From Pseudarthrobacter sp. GA104 (GTDB lineage Bacteria > Actinomycetota > Actinomycetes > Actinomycetales > Micrococcaceae): a stretch of 64,000 nt of DNA. A model generated the notes under the pieces. The model saw only the letters and a list, made by a program, of their open reading frames with translations, was not told the origin of the DNA and did no database searches. The first letter of the stretch is position 1. The number at the start of each line of letters is the position of its first letter. Made by a program: the position numbers and the translations under genes. Positions 38,517-46,919 of this stretch are shown here, one piece after another. The DNA lies in assembly GCF_009741265.1 (NCBI RefSeq), contig NZ_WOWL01000001.1, forward strand, positions 3,534,001-3,598,000, written 5' to 3'.

Positions 38517-39140
38517 TCAGGCGGCGTCCGCCAGGCTCCGGAACCCGGAGGGAAGCACGACGCCAGGCACCGGCCGGTCGAATGCCTCCACCGGAATCCT
38601 GCCGGCAGGCAGCAGTTCCCCGTCGTAGATCACCGCGGCCAGCGGAATGTGCTTCCCGGCTGATTCGAGGTGGCCCAGGAACTTGTCGTAGTAGCCTCCG
38701 CCCTGGCCTACCCTGCTGCCCGCGAGGTCAATCGCGGTGGCAGGGATAAAGAGGGCGGCAGCTTCCCCGGCCACCTCAATTTCGTGCCGTGTCCCCACGG
38801 GCTCCAGGATGGGGGCATACCTGCTCTTGACCAGATCGACGCCCGGCGCCCAGAAGACCCACTTCAGCTCCCGCCCCGGCTCGCAGACGGGAAGCAGGAC
38901 TTTGTGGCCGGCGTCGTGGAGGGCCGCGATCAGCGGCAGCGTGGGCGGTTCCGCCCCGACTCCGAGGTAGGCGCAGACCGTCGCTGCCTTCCCCCGGGTT
39001 ACCGAATCTGCCCACGCTGCCCCGTGCTTCGCCAAGGCTTCCCCGGCATCCTGCCGCTCCTGGAGCGTAAGTAAAGCACGACGGCGGCGATGGGCAGCAC
39101 GTATCTCGTCCTTGGCCGCCTTTGAATCCTCAAGCGTCAT
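38517..39140 (-). CDS. 5-formyltetrahydrofolate cyclo-ligase
   Basis: This enzyme uses ATP to convert 5-formyl-THF to 5,10-methenyl-THF. The 207-residue product shows KDEIRAAHRRRRA at the N-terminus, a central nucleotide-binding region and the family motif VGQGGGYYDKFL (about 144-155). Its length is normal. The ATG at 39140 is selected because GGAGGAAACAC precedes it; an ATG 12 codons upstream has no such site. It is divergent from galU (79 bases between). Confidence 0.92.
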   Translation of the reverse strand: MTLEDSKAAKDEIRAAHRRRRALLTLQERQDAGEALAKHGAAWADSVTRGKAATVCAYLGVGAEPPTLPLIAALHDAGHKVLLPVCEPGRELKWVFWAPGVDLVKSRYAPILEPVGTRHEIEVAGEAAALFIPATAIDLAGSRVGQGGGYYDKFLGHLESAGKHIPLAAVIYDGELLPAGRIPVEAFDRPVPGVVLPSGFRSLADAA

Positions 39141-39219
39141 GTGTTTCCTCCGTAGCTGCCGCATGGCGTCGGCCATCCCCTGATTACTGAATGCTTGACG
39201 CTGACGTTAGATTAGTCCG

Positions 39220-40125
39220 GTGACTACCAGTAATCCGAGAGTACGCAAAGCTGTCATTCCTGCCGCCGGACTTGGCACCAGGTTCCTGCCGGCAACCAAG
39301 GCGATGCCCAAGGAAATGCTTCCCGTTGTGGACAAGCCTGCCATCCAGTACGTGGTTGAGGAAGCCGTGAACGTCGGCCTCAACGATGTCCTGATGATCA
39401 CCGGGCGGAACAAGCGGGCGCTGGAAGACCACTTCGATCGTGTGCCGTCCCTGGAGTCCGCCCTTGAAGGCAAGGGGGATACCGAGAAGCTGGCGTCCAT
39501 CCAGGCTGCGAGCAACCTGGGTGACATCCACTACGTCCGGCAGGGGGACCCGCACGGACTGGGCCATGCCGTACTCCGCGCGAAGCAGCACGTTGGCGAC
39601 GAAGCCTTCGCCGTGCTGCTGGGCGATGACCTGATCGATGCCCGGGACGAACTGCTCAGCACCATGATTGATGTCCAGGCCAAAACCGGTGGTTCCGTCG
39701 TCGCGCTGATCGAAGTGGAACCCTCGCAGATCAGCGCCTACGGCTGCGCTGACATCGAACCGATCGACGGCGAATCATACGTGCGGGTCAACCGGCTCGT
39801 GGAGAAGCCGAGCCCGGAGGAAGCGCCCTCCAACCTGGCGCTGATTGGCCGTTACGTACTCCATCCGGCCGTCTTCGACGTCCTTGAGCGCACCGGGCCG
39901 GGACGGGGCGGCGAAATCCAGCTGACAGACGCCCTCCAGGAACTGGCCACCGGTGACGGCGAAGGGCACGGTGTCTACGGCGTCGTGTTCCGGGGGCGGC
40001 GTTACGACACCGGGGACAAGCTCAGCTACCTCAAGGCCTGCGTCCAGCTGGCCATTGACAGCGAGGACCTCGGCCCCGGCCTGCGGGAATGGCTGCCCGG
40101 CTTCACCGCCGGCCTGTCCAAGTAG
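39220..40125 (+). CDS. galU: UTP-glucose-1-phosphate uridylyltransferase
   Basis: GalU makes UDP-glucose from UTP and glucose-1-phosphate for cell-wall and glycan synthesis. The 301-residue protein has the nucleotidyltransferase signature AVIPAAGLGTRFLPATKAMPKE (residues 11-32), the substrate segment DPHGLGHAVL and the late EIQLTDALQ. GTG start with TAGATT (39208-39213) six bases upstream and a weak TTACTG 18 bases further up, a leaderless arrangement. It is followed after four bases by a rimJ-like gene. Confidence 0.95.
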   Translation: MTTSNPRVRKAVIPAAGLGTRFLPATKAMPKEMLPVVDKPAIQYVVEEAVNVGLNDVLMITGRNKRALEDHFDRVPSLESALEGKGDTEKLASIQAASNLGDIHYVRQGDPHGLGHAVLRAKQHVGDEAFAVLLGDDLIDARDELLSTMIDVQAKTGGSVVALIEVEPSQISAYGCADIEPIDGESYVRVNRLVEKPSPEEAPSNLALIGRYVLHPAVFDVLERTGPGRGGEIQLTDALQELATGDGEGHGVYGVVFRGRRYDTGDKLSYLKACVQLAIDSEDLGPGLREWLPGFTAGLSK

Positions 40126-40129
40126 CGCC

Positions 40130-40750
40130 ATGCGCCCTGGTCCCATCTGGCCCGTGACCCTGGAATGCGGGGATCTGGTCCTGCGGCCCATCCGGTACCG
40201 GGACAAGAAGGAATGGACGGAAGTCAGGTCCCGCAACAGCCAGTGGCTGGCGCCGTGGGAAGCATCCAACCCGGATCCATCCGGCGGCCTGCCGGACTAC
40301 CGGCAGATGGTCCGGTCATTGAAGGCGCAGGCGGCCCAGGCAACGGCTTTGCCCTTCCTCATCACCGAGAGGCGGCCCGGCAGCGTCAAGCCGCCCATTG
40401 TTGGCCAGCTGACCGTATCGTCGATCGTTTGGGGCTCGGCCATGATGGCAACCCTCGGCTACTGGGTGGATCAGGCCTGTGCGGGCCGCGGCATCGCGCC
40501 CACCGCCGTCGCCATGGTGACGGACCATTGCTTCAAGACCTTGGGCCTGCACCGGATGGAAATCAACATCAGGCCAGAGAACGGACCCAGCCTCCGGGTG
40601 GTGGAGAAACTCGGGTTCCGGGACGAAGGCTACCGGCCGCGCTACCTCCACATCAACGGTGAATGGGCCGACCACCGCTCGTTTGCCTTGACGTCTGAAG
40701 AGGTCCCGGAGGGACTACTTAGGCCGTGGCTTGCCTCACACCGGTCATAA
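40130..40750 (+). CDS. GNAT N-acetyltransferase, RimJ/RimL type
   Basis: The 206-residue GNAT protein (LVLRPIRYRDKKEWTEVRSRN; GYWVDQACAGRGIAPTAV for the acetyl-CoA loop; LHRMEINIRPENGPSLRVVEKLGF) belongs to the group that acetylates N-termini of ribosomal proteins such as S5. The ATG lies four bases after the galU stop, so it is co-transcribed. In other actinobacteria this gene commonly follows galU and a gephyrin-like molybdopterin gene; the latter is absent here. Confidence 0.88.
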   Translation: MRPGPIWPVTLECGDLVLRPIRYRDKKEWTEVRSRNSQWLAPWEASNPDPSGGLPDYRQMVRSLKAQAAQATALPFLITERRPGSVKPPIVGQLTVSSIVWGSAMMATLGYWVDQACAGRGIAPTAVAMVTDHCFKTLGLHRMEINIRPENGPSLRVVEKLGFRDEGYRPRYLHINGEWADHRSFALTSEEVPEGLLRPWLASHRS

Positions 40751-40831
40751 ATCCAGTGAATTGCCGTCTGCGCCACGACACACCGCAGCTAATGCTGCCG
40801 CAGCGGGCCGGATGCTCATACGGTTTTGAGT

Positions 40832-41776
40832 GTGGACTTCCCCCTTAGCAGCTCAGTGATCCTTGTGGTTGCCGTTGTGCTCTGGATTGTGTGGGTTGCG
40901 CCCTACGTCCTCCGGAACCGCAGGCACCAGTTCCAGCCCGCCGGCGATTTCCTGGCAGACGCCGCAGCCGATGAAACACCGGAATCGCCAGCCGTTTTGG
41001 TTATGAACGTTGCCGCCCAGCAGGAGAAAGCCATGGACACCAGGAAGAGCGCCGGACCCGGGACCGCTGCTGCCGGCACGCCGGCCGGGGCCAAGCTCCG
41101 CATACGCTATGGCCGGACGGCACTCGCCCTCATCGGGCTGCTGTCGTTGGCCACCGCATTCGTTTCCGGAGTGCTCCTCCTCTTCGGGCTGGGCGCTCCC
41201 GTCCTTCCGTTGGCATGCCTCGGACTTACCGCCGGATCCGTGGTCCTCCTGCGTTGGCTGGCTGTCCGGGACAGGAGAGCCAAGGTCAACGCAGCCTTCC
41301 GGTCCGCGATGACCGCACCGCCCCGGCAGTCCAAGGCTGCCGGGAATGTCCCGCCGAGGCCTGAAGCAGCGCCGGCCAGGCCGGACAACCCGCTTTTCGA
41401 CGCCGAGGCGCACCAGCCAAAGGTAAAGCCGCTGACCGCAGTGGAACTGCGCGAGGCTGCACTTGCGGTCGCGGTCGCCGCGGGGGATCCGAGCGCCGCA
41501 GCAGCCGGTGCCGCGGGCGCTGCACCGGCGTCTGCCACGTGGGAGCCCGTAGAGGTCCCCAAGCCCGTTTATGTTGAGGCAGCCAAGGCCGAGCGCCCTG
41601 ACCCCGAGCCCCTGGAGCTCCCCGAATCGCCCAAGGCTGTTGGCAAGCCGTCCCTGAAGCAAGGTGCGGCCGCCGCGCCGCCGGCGGGTACTGCTGCCGC
41701 GGACGGGCCCCAGCTTTCCAAGGCGCAGAGCGCCCTCAGCAATCTCGACGACGTCCTGCAGCGCCGCCGCGCCTGA
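40832..41776 (+). CDS. SepX/GlpR-like divisome membrane protein
   Basis: The 314-residue product has one N-terminal transmembrane helix (about 5-22) followed by VAPYVLRNRRHQFQPAGDF, a typical start of the SepX/GlpR family, an acidic stretch, two further membrane spans (about 95-140) and a long Ala/Pro/Glu-rich cytoplasmic tail ending in LSNLDDVLQRRRA. Family members take part in division or polar growth of actinobacteria. The GTG at 40832 is preferred because TACGGT lies seven bases upstream; a TTG two codons earlier is also possible. Position after galU and rimJ supports the call. Confidence 0.7.
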   Translation: MDFPLSSSVILVVAVVLWIVWVAPYVLRNRRHQFQPAGDFLADAAADETPESPAVLVMNVAAQQEKAMDTRKSAGPGTAAAGTPAGAKLRIRYGRTALALIGLLSLATAFVSGVLLLFGLGAPVLPLACLGLTAGSVVLLRWLAVRDRRAKVNAAFRSAMTAPPRQSKAAGNVPPRPEAAPARPDNPLFDAEAHQPKVKPLTAVELREAALAVAVAAGDPSAAAAGAAGAAPASATWEPVEVPKPVYVEAAKAERPDPEPLELPESPKAVGKPSLKQGAAAAPPAGTAAADGPQLSKAQSALSNLDDVLQRRRA

Positions 41777-41836
41777 CCCGGGTAGTACGGACAGGCCACC
41801 CGCGCGGTTCCCGTGAGCCGGGGTCGGCATGGCGGT

Positions 41837-41865
41837 TTGGCTTCTTCACGGAAAATTTGTAGCCT
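41837..41865 (+). promoter_or_regulatory. Promoter of tRNA-Ala
   Basis: TTGGCT (41837-41842) and TAGCCT (41860-41865) are 17 bases apart, placing the transcription start near 41872, about 33 bases before the mature tRNA. Confidence 0.6.
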
Positions 41866-41904
41866 AGGGTCACCGGTGCCGCACCTGCAGGGGCGGATGG
41901 TTCC

Positions 41905-41977
41905 GGGGCTATAGCTCAGTTGGTAGAGCGCTTCGTTCGCATCGAAGAGGTCAGGGGTTCGAATCCCCTTAGCTCCA
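41905..41977 (+). tRNA. tRNA-Ala (anticodon CGC)
   Basis: The 73-base cloverleaf has a seven-pair acceptor stem that contains the G3-U70 pair, the identity element for alanyl-tRNA synthetase, a D arm (GCTC / GAGC), a five-pair anticodon stem (CTTCG / CGAAG) with loop TTCGCAT and anticodon CGC at 41938-41940, and a T arm AGGGG-TTCGAAT-CCCCT. The discriminator is A. The CCA end is not encoded (CCG follows). It reads GCG codons. Confidence 0.98.
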
Positions 41978-41981
41978 CCGT

Positions 41982-42107
41982 TTGAAGGAGTTTCCTGGCC
42001 ATCGTGCTGTTTCGATAGGCACTTTCTTGCTCAACCTGGACCTGGGACACGACGCCGAACGCCTGGTCAAGGCTGGAGCACGCCACGCCTTGGGCGCCTG
42101 GCTGTAG
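41982..42107 (+). other. Short open frame behind tRNA-Ala, possible gene remnant
   Basis: A 41-codon frame without a convincing start (TTG at best) ends in LLNLDLGHDAERLVKAGARH...GAWL. It reads like the C-terminal end of a protein, but I recognise no family. It begins five bases after the tRNA. It may be a decayed gene end or chance. Confidence 0.25.
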
Positions 42108-42121
42108 GCACAGACTTTATT

Positions 42122-42140
42122 GCGGCAATCTTGTTGCCGC
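42122..42140. other. Small hairpin between tRNA-Ala and the PKD lipoprotein
   Basis: GCGGCAA (42122-42128) and TTGCCGC (42134-42140) form a seven-pair stem with a five-base loop. It could end the tRNA transcript, but there is no T-run. Confidence 0.4.
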
Positions 42141-42196
42141 CCCCGTAGCGCAACCGGCCATTATCTGGGCATGCTTCTTCCTGAAGGAAAAGATCA

Positions 42197-42952
42197 ATGG
42201 GGAGATCGATGAACAGGAACGCAGCAGTTCTGGCGGCCAGTGGGCTTGCGCTCATGCTCGGCGCCTGTGCCGAAGGCCCCGGTGCCCTGTACGGGCCGGA
42301 GGTAACCCCGGCAGCCACCGCCTCCCCCCAGGCCAGCCCGCCGACCGGCCAGGGCGGGGACTCTCCGCTGCAGGTCACCGTCATCCCGCTGGGCAAGAAC
42401 AACGGCGTCGAGGCCAGGTTTCCTATCAACGGCTACTACGCCGCACCAGGCATGGAGATCACCTTCGACGCCTCCGGGTCCGTCGGTGCGATCAGCAAGT
42501 ACGAGTGGGACTTCGACGGCGACGGCACTTACGATGCGACGACCACCGGGCCGGCCTACAAGCACACCTATGAGGATGAATTCGAGGGACAACTGGCGCT
42601 GCGGGTCTCGAACGCGATCGGCAGCACCCACGTCCTCCGGGTCCCCGTTCACGTCAGCACGAAGCCGTTCCATCAGCAACTGGCCCCGCCGGGAAATGTC
42701 CAGGCCGAGGCCCTGACCACGGTGAATGGAATCAGCACAATCAAGGTCACGTGGGAGTCCGATGACCCGGCCGCAGACTCCTGGGCTGTCGCGATCAACG
42801 GCATGCCGGTCGGCCGGATCGAAAAGACGGCACGCTCCGTCACGGTCACAGACATCCAAAGGGACGAGGACGTGAGCGTCGAAATCTTCGGCCTGACCGC
42901 GGGCATGGAGGTCGGGCGGCGCGCTGGCACCACGCTGCCGGCGGCAAAGTAG
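42197..42952 (+). CDS. Lipoprotein with a PKD-like domain
   Basis: The 251-residue product has a signal peptide with lipobox LGAC (Cys about 24), a Pro/Ala/Thr linker, a PKD-type beta domain (about 70-155, with FDASGS, YEWDFDGDGTYD and YEDEFEG...LRVSNAIGS), and a second beta domain of fibronectin III type (about 165-245). PKD domains bind proteins or glycans at the cell surface; there is no catalytic domain. The ATG has CTGAAGGAAAAG before it; an ATG four codons later behind GGGGAG is also possible. It stands alone after the tRNA. Confidence 0.8.
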   Translation: MGRSMNRNAAVLAASGLALMLGACAEGPGALYGPEVTPAATASPQASPPTGQGGDSPLQVTVIPLGKNNGVEARFPINGYYAAPGMEITFDASGSVGAISKYEWDFDGDGTYDATTTGPAYKHTYEDEFEGQLALRVSNAIGSTHVLRVPVHVSTKPFHQQLAPPGNVQAEALTTVNGISTIKVTWESDDPAADSWAVAINGMPVGRIEKTARSVTVTDIQRDEDVSVEIFGLTAGMEVGRRAGTTLPAAK

Positions 42953-42978
42953 CAGGCTCCGGCAGGGAGTTCCCCTGC

Positions 42979-43503
42979 CTAACTCCCTGAAACGCCCTCA
43001 ACGGCGATGGCCTCGTCCGATTCAACCCTCCCAAGGCCCGCCAGGAGCCGGTCGATGCCGGCAAGGGAGGCACGCAGCCGGGCGTCCGCGGCGCCAGAGG
43101 CGGCGGCCGCCCAGTCCATGGGCCCGGTGCCGACAACAAAAAGCGTCGCATTCCTGGCCGCGAGGACGGCAAGAACGGCGGCGAACTGCTCCCAGGCCTC
43201 AGCCCGGGACCCTGCGTCCGCAGGTTCCGGTGCTGGCACGCCGTCAATAACGCACAGCTCCGGACCGGCCGCCAGGACGGAGTAGTCCTCCGCCGACGTG
43301 CCCGGCGCGCAGAGTTCGTCAAAGCTGATCCACAGCAGGTCAGGCTCCAGGGCCTTGGCAACGAACGTACGGGAACCGGATGGGAGAGCCCGGTGCCGGT
43401 CGGGCTGCGGATGGAACAGGCCGTAGGCAGCCAACTGGCGGCTGCTGCCGGGAACAATAATGCGGCCTTCCCGGAGGGCTGGAGGCTGTGACGGCGATTC
43501 CAT
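42979..43503 (-). CDS. ZapE/AFG1-like C-terminal domain protein lacking the ATPase domain
   Basis: The 174-residue product resembles the last third of AFG1/ZapE ATPases: LLWISFDELCAPGTSAEDYS (compare the family pattern W-F-x-F-x-x-L-C-x-x-P-x-S-x-x-D-Y), then CVIDGVPAP and EQFAAVLAVLAARNATLFVV. The P-loop, Walker B and most of the ATPase core are missing, so it cannot hydrolyse ATP alone. The ATG lies three bases after the corA stop, which indicates translational coupling. It may be a truncated paralogue that kept a partner-binding role, or a decaying gene; the match is from recognition of the pattern, not an alignment. Confidence 0.5.
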   Translation of the reverse strand: MESPSQPPALREGRIIVPGSSRQLAAYGLFHPQPDRHRALPSGSRTFVAKALEPDLLWISFDELCAPGTSAEDYSVLAAGPELCVIDGVPAPEPADAGSRAEAWEQFAAVLAVLAARNATLFVVGTGPMDWAAAASGAADARLRASLAGIDRLLAGLGRVESDEAIAVEGVSGS

Positions 43504-43506
43504 GCC

Positions 43507-44502
43507 TTACAGCCAGCCCTTCTTCTTGAAGATGCCGTACATAAGGGCCGCCGTCCCGATCATCAGTCCGATCGCCATCGGGTATCCCAGCTCCCAGTGG
43601 AGCTCGGGCATGTGGTCGAAATTCATCCCGTAGATCCCGGCCACGAAGGACGGTGCGAAGAGGATCGCAGCCCAGGAGGATATCTTCTTCACCTGTTCGT
43701 TCTGCTCGGCGCTGGCCTCGTTCTGCCGGTTGGCGGTGAGGGTGCCGTCCAGGGTCAGGGCGTTCTGCAGCAGGTCGCGGAAGGAGTCGGCCCGGGAGAT
43801 GACCCGTTCCACGTGGTCCTCCACGTCACGCAGGCTGTGCCGGAGATCGGTCTCCACGTCGTACTTTTCAAAGCCCTGCTTGAGCTGGCGCATGATGTCC
43901 GGCAGGGGGTGGATGGCCCGCTGGAACTGGATGACTTCACGGGCAAGCTCGTAGATGCGCCGGGATACGGCGGTGTCACCGCTGAAAAGCTGGTCTTCAA
44001 TTTCGTCGATGTCGTTTTCAAGTCCGGCAACCACGGGCCCGTAGTCATCCACAACCCGGTCGAGCAGAGCGTAGAGCACGGCCTCGGGGCCGTGCCGGAG
44101 CAGGTCGGGCCGGCCTTCGAGGCGCTGCCTCACCTGTGCCACGCCGGCCGTCTCGGCGTGCCGTACCGTGACCACGAAGTTCTTCCCCGTGAAGATGTGC
44201 AGCTCGCCGAATTCAACCGTTTCAGTCGCGTCCAGGTACCGTGCAGGCCGGAGGACAGTGAACAGGTTGTCTTCGTAGCGCTCGATTTTCGGGCGCTGGT
44301 GGGCCGAGATGGCGTCCTCCACCGCAAGTGCGTGCAGGCCGAATTCAGCGGCAACGGCAGCCATTTCCTGCTCGGTGGGCCGGTAGAGGCCGATCCAGGC
44401 CATTCCTCCGTGCCGGGCCAGTGTTTCGAAGGTCTGTTCCAGGTTTTCGGGCTCCACGTGGCGGACCCCGTTGACGTAGACGGCGTTGTCAATGATGGTC
44501 AT
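43507..44502 (-). CDS. corA: CorA-family magnesium/cobalt transporter
   Basis: The 331-residue protein has a large cytoplasmic N-terminal domain and two C-terminal transmembrane helices. The pore signature GMN is present in IYGMNFDHMPE, followed by the second helix and a basic end (FKKKGWL). It would form a pentameric Mg2+ channel. GGGAGA precedes the ATG. It lies between the DUF1761 gene (37 bases upstream) and the ZapE-like fragment (three bases downstream), probably one operon. Confidence 0.93.
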   Translation of the reverse strand: MTIIDNAVYVNGVRHVEPENLEQTFETLARHGGMAWIGLYRPTEQEMAAVAAEFGLHALAVEDAISAHQRPKIERYEDNLFTVLRPARYLDATETVEFGELHIFTGKNFVVTVRHAETAGVAQVRQRLEGRPDLLRHGPEAVLYALLDRVVDDYGPVVAGLENDIDEIEDQLFSGDTAVSRRIYELAREVIQFQRAIHPLPDIMRQLKQGFEKYDVETDLRHSLRDVEDHVERVISRADSFRDLLQNALTLDGTLTANRQNEASAEQNEQVKKISSWAAILFAPSFVAGIYGMNFDHMPELHWELGYPMAIGLMIGTAALMYGIFKKKGWL

Positions 44503-44539
44503 GGACGCCGGTCTCCCGCCGGGAGGACAGCGGCCACCA

Positions 44540-44965
44540 TCACGACATTCCTCCGATGATGGCGCCGGCCACCGTCATGGCCACGATGTCATGGCCGGAG
44601 TCGATCAGCGTGACGGCTGCCGGGCGCCCGGCGAAGCCGTTGTGGATGACGTGGCCGCCTGCCCTGAAGACGAGTCCCGCGACCAAGGCGAAAAAGCCGC
44701 CCGCCACGGCACTGTCCAGTCCGAGCCTGGTGATCAGGACAGCGAGCAGGACCGCCGTCAGGGCCGCGGCCGCCATCATCGGGACCCAGATGCCTGCCCC
44801 GCCGCTGATGTTCTTGAGATCGTCCTCCGTCTTGCCGATGGCGGCCATCCACCGGTTGCCCAGGACCGAGGGCATGTACCAGACAAAGCCGATGGCCATG
44901 GTTGCGACGAAGGCCAGCAGCACGGCGAGCCAGTTGATCTGTGAAACGTACGAGAGCCAGTCCAT
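44540..44965 (-). CDS. DUF1761 membrane protein
   Basis: The 141-residue product has four transmembrane segments and the DUF1761 pattern (NWLAVLLAFVATMAIGFVWYMPSVLGNRW at the start). Function is unknown. TAGGAT lies seven bases before the ATG, so the operon with corA may start here as a leaderless message. The Lrp gene upstream ends 31 bases before. Confidence 0.82.
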   Translation of the reverse strand: MDWLSYVSQINWLAVLLAFVATMAIGFVWYMPSVLGNRWMAAIGKTEDDLKNISGGAGIWVPMMAAAALTAVLLAVLITRLGLDSAVAGGFFALVAGLVFRAGGHVIHNGFAGRPAAVTLIDSGHDIVAMTVAGAIIGGMS

Positions 44966-44996
44966 TCTGGAAATCCTAGCCGCCCGGGCGCGGACG

Positions 44997-45491
44997 TCAG
45001 GTGTTCGACGCCTTGGCCAGGCCGCTGATCAGCGGCTCGGTGCGGTAGGGGATATGGGTATGCAGGGCCAGTACGGTTTCGGTCCGGATCACGCCCTTGA
45101 TCCTCAGGACCTGCCTCAGGGAGGACTGGAGGTTGTGGGTGTCCGTGGCTGCCACCCGGCACCAGACGTCGCCGCGTCCGGAGATTTCATGAACTTCCAG
45201 TACCTGCGGGATCAGTCGCAGTGCGGCCACCACGCCGTCCAGCTCCCGGTGCGAGACCTCGATCGTCACGAAGGCCACAACGTCATAGCCCACAGCCTCC
45301 AGGTCCACTTCGCGGCCGCCCGGCCTCAGTACTCCTGCCCGGATGAGGCGGCGCAGCCGCGTCTGGGCCGTGTTGCGGGCGATGCCCAGGGACTCGCTGA
45401 GTTCACCGACCTGGATCCGAGGGTCCCGGATGAGGGCCAGCAGGATCTTCAGGTCGGTGGCATCCAGATTGTTCATATTGTCATTCTGCAT
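44997..45491 (-). CDS. Lrp/AsnC-family transcriptional regulator
   Basis: The 164-residue protein has the N-terminal helix-turn-helix (LDATDLKILLALIRDPRIQVGELSESLGIARNTAQTRLRRLI) and a C-terminal RAM ligand-binding domain (about 70-150). Such regulators respond to amino acids. The ATG at 45491 or 45476 could be the start; neither has a strong ribosome-binding site. It is divergent from an MFS transporter gene with 157 bases between, which suggests that it controls that exporter. Confidence 0.88.
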   Translation of the reverse strand: MQNDNMNNLDATDLKILLALIRDPRIQVGELSESLGIARNTAQTRLRRLIRAGVLRPGGREVDLEAVGYDVVAFVTIEVSHRELDGVVAALRLIPQVLEVHEISGRGDVWCRVAATDTHNLQSSLRQVLRIKGVIRTETVLALHTHIPYRTEPLISGLAKASNT

Positions 45492-45648
45492 CACATGGCC
45501 GGGAAGATTTTGACGTTTTTGCGCAATAGGTCCGCAGATCTTCGAGCAATGGAGCAGAAGTACCGCATTCTTGTGCCATCGGATATCCATCCCGCGCCGG
45601 GCTCCCACAAGGTCCACCTGCCGCGGTAGAACCAAAAGGCGGCGCCAC

Positions 45649-46902
45649 ATGACGGTCTTCAGCGAACTCCGGATGCGTCCTGCCCCGGCTGCTGCCAGGG
45701 CGGGTTGGGATGCGTCCACCACGGCGCGCCTGGTGATGGCCGGCGCTGTCATTTTCGTCCTGCTGGTGGGCGCCAACCTCGCGACGCCGCTGTATCCGCT
45801 CCTGCAGGCGGAACTCGGGCTGTCCACGCTGGGCGTGACCGCCGCGTTTGCCAGCTATGTCCTGTCCCTGGTGGCCACGCTCATGCTGGCCGGGCACTGG
45901 TCGGACCACATCGGGCGCCGGGCTGCGCTCATCCTCGCGGTCGTCATCGGGCTGGCAGGCGGCTGGCTCTTTGCCGAGGCACAGACGCTCGCTGCCCTGT
46001 GCGCCGGGCGGGCGCTGCAGGGCGCAGCCGTTGCGCTGGCAACCGGGGCCAGTGCCGCAGCCCTCCGCGAGCTCCTCCCGACCCGTCCCGAGTGGGCATC
46101 CCGATTCACCTTGCTGGCGTCGTCCGGCGGAGTGGCGGCCGGACCGGTGATTGGCGGACTGCTGTCCCTCCTCCCTGGCCCGACCAGCGCACCCTACTAC
46201 GTCCATTCGCTGGTCCTGGCCGGCCTCCTGGTGCCGCTGTACCTGCTTCATGCCCGCCCGGCGATCAATCCTCCGGCCTCCGCCAGGCCGCTGCAGGCAC
46301 TGGCACCCCGCCGCCCTTCCGTATCGCGGGAGGCGAGGGGCGCCTTCTGGCTCGCTGCCGGCGTCGGCTTCCTCAGCTTCGCTGTCTTCGGCTTCTGCCT
46401 ATCGCTTGCACCCGGCTACTTTGCCCAGGTCCTGGCCACAGACTCCCGTCCCCTGGTCGGCGTGCTGGCCGGCCTGGCCCTGGGGTCCTCGGCGCTGAGC
46501 CAGCTGCTGACCCTTCGGGGCCGCTACGTGGTTCCGGCGGGGCTTGGCGTCCTGGGGGTTTCCGTGCTTCTCCTGGGGGCGGCGGGAGCCTGGGGGAATC
46601 CGCTGCTGCTCGTGGCAGCCGCCCTTGCGGCCGGGGTAGGGCAGGGCATCGCCTTCCGCACTGTCTTCAACGAGGTGGCGGCCAAGGTGGAGGCATCACG
46701 GCACGCCCAGATCGTCAGCACCGTCTATGTCATCACGTACCTGGGAAGCGCTGTGCCGGTCCTTGGCCTGGGCTGGGCCTCCGGCGTGGTCGGTGTGCCG
46801 GCCGCCATAGCGGGTTTCGTTCTGTTGTGCGGCGCGGCGGCGCTAATCCTCTCCGCCGTGACTTTCCGCCTCGCGGTCATCGGCCGCGGGGGTGCAGCTT
46901 AG
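45649..46902 (+). CDS. MFS transporter, divergent from an Lrp regulator
   Basis: The 417-residue protein has about twelve transmembrane segments and the MFS motif A region in GHWSDHIGRRAALIL between helices 2 and 3. The substrate is not predictable; control by the adjacent Lrp-type regulator points to an amino acid or derivative. The ATG at 45649 lies behind AAAGGCGG. It is followed by a second Lrp gene on the opposite strand, 17 bases after the stop. Confidence 0.88.
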   Translation: MTVFSELRMRPAPAAARAGWDASTTARLVMAGAVIFVLLVGANLATPLYPLLQAELGLSTLGVTAAFASYVLSLVATLMLAGHWSDHIGRRAALILAVVIGLAGGWLFAEAQTLAALCAGRALQGAAVALATGASAAALRELLPTRPEWASRFTLLASSGGVAAGPVIGGLLSLLPGPTSAPYYVHSLVLAGLLVPLYLLHARPAINPPASARPLQALAPRRPSVSREARGAFWLAAGVGFLSFAVFGFCLSLAPGYFAQVLATDSRPLVGVLAGLALGSSALSQLLTLRGRYVVPAGLGVLGVSVLLLGAAGAWGNPLLLVAAALAAGVGQGIAFRTVFNEVAAKVEASRHAQIVSTVYVITYLGSAVPVLGLGWASGVVGVPAAIAGFVLLCGAAALILSAVTFRLAVIGRGGAA

Positions 46903-46919
46903 TCCGTTCCGCAGGGCAC

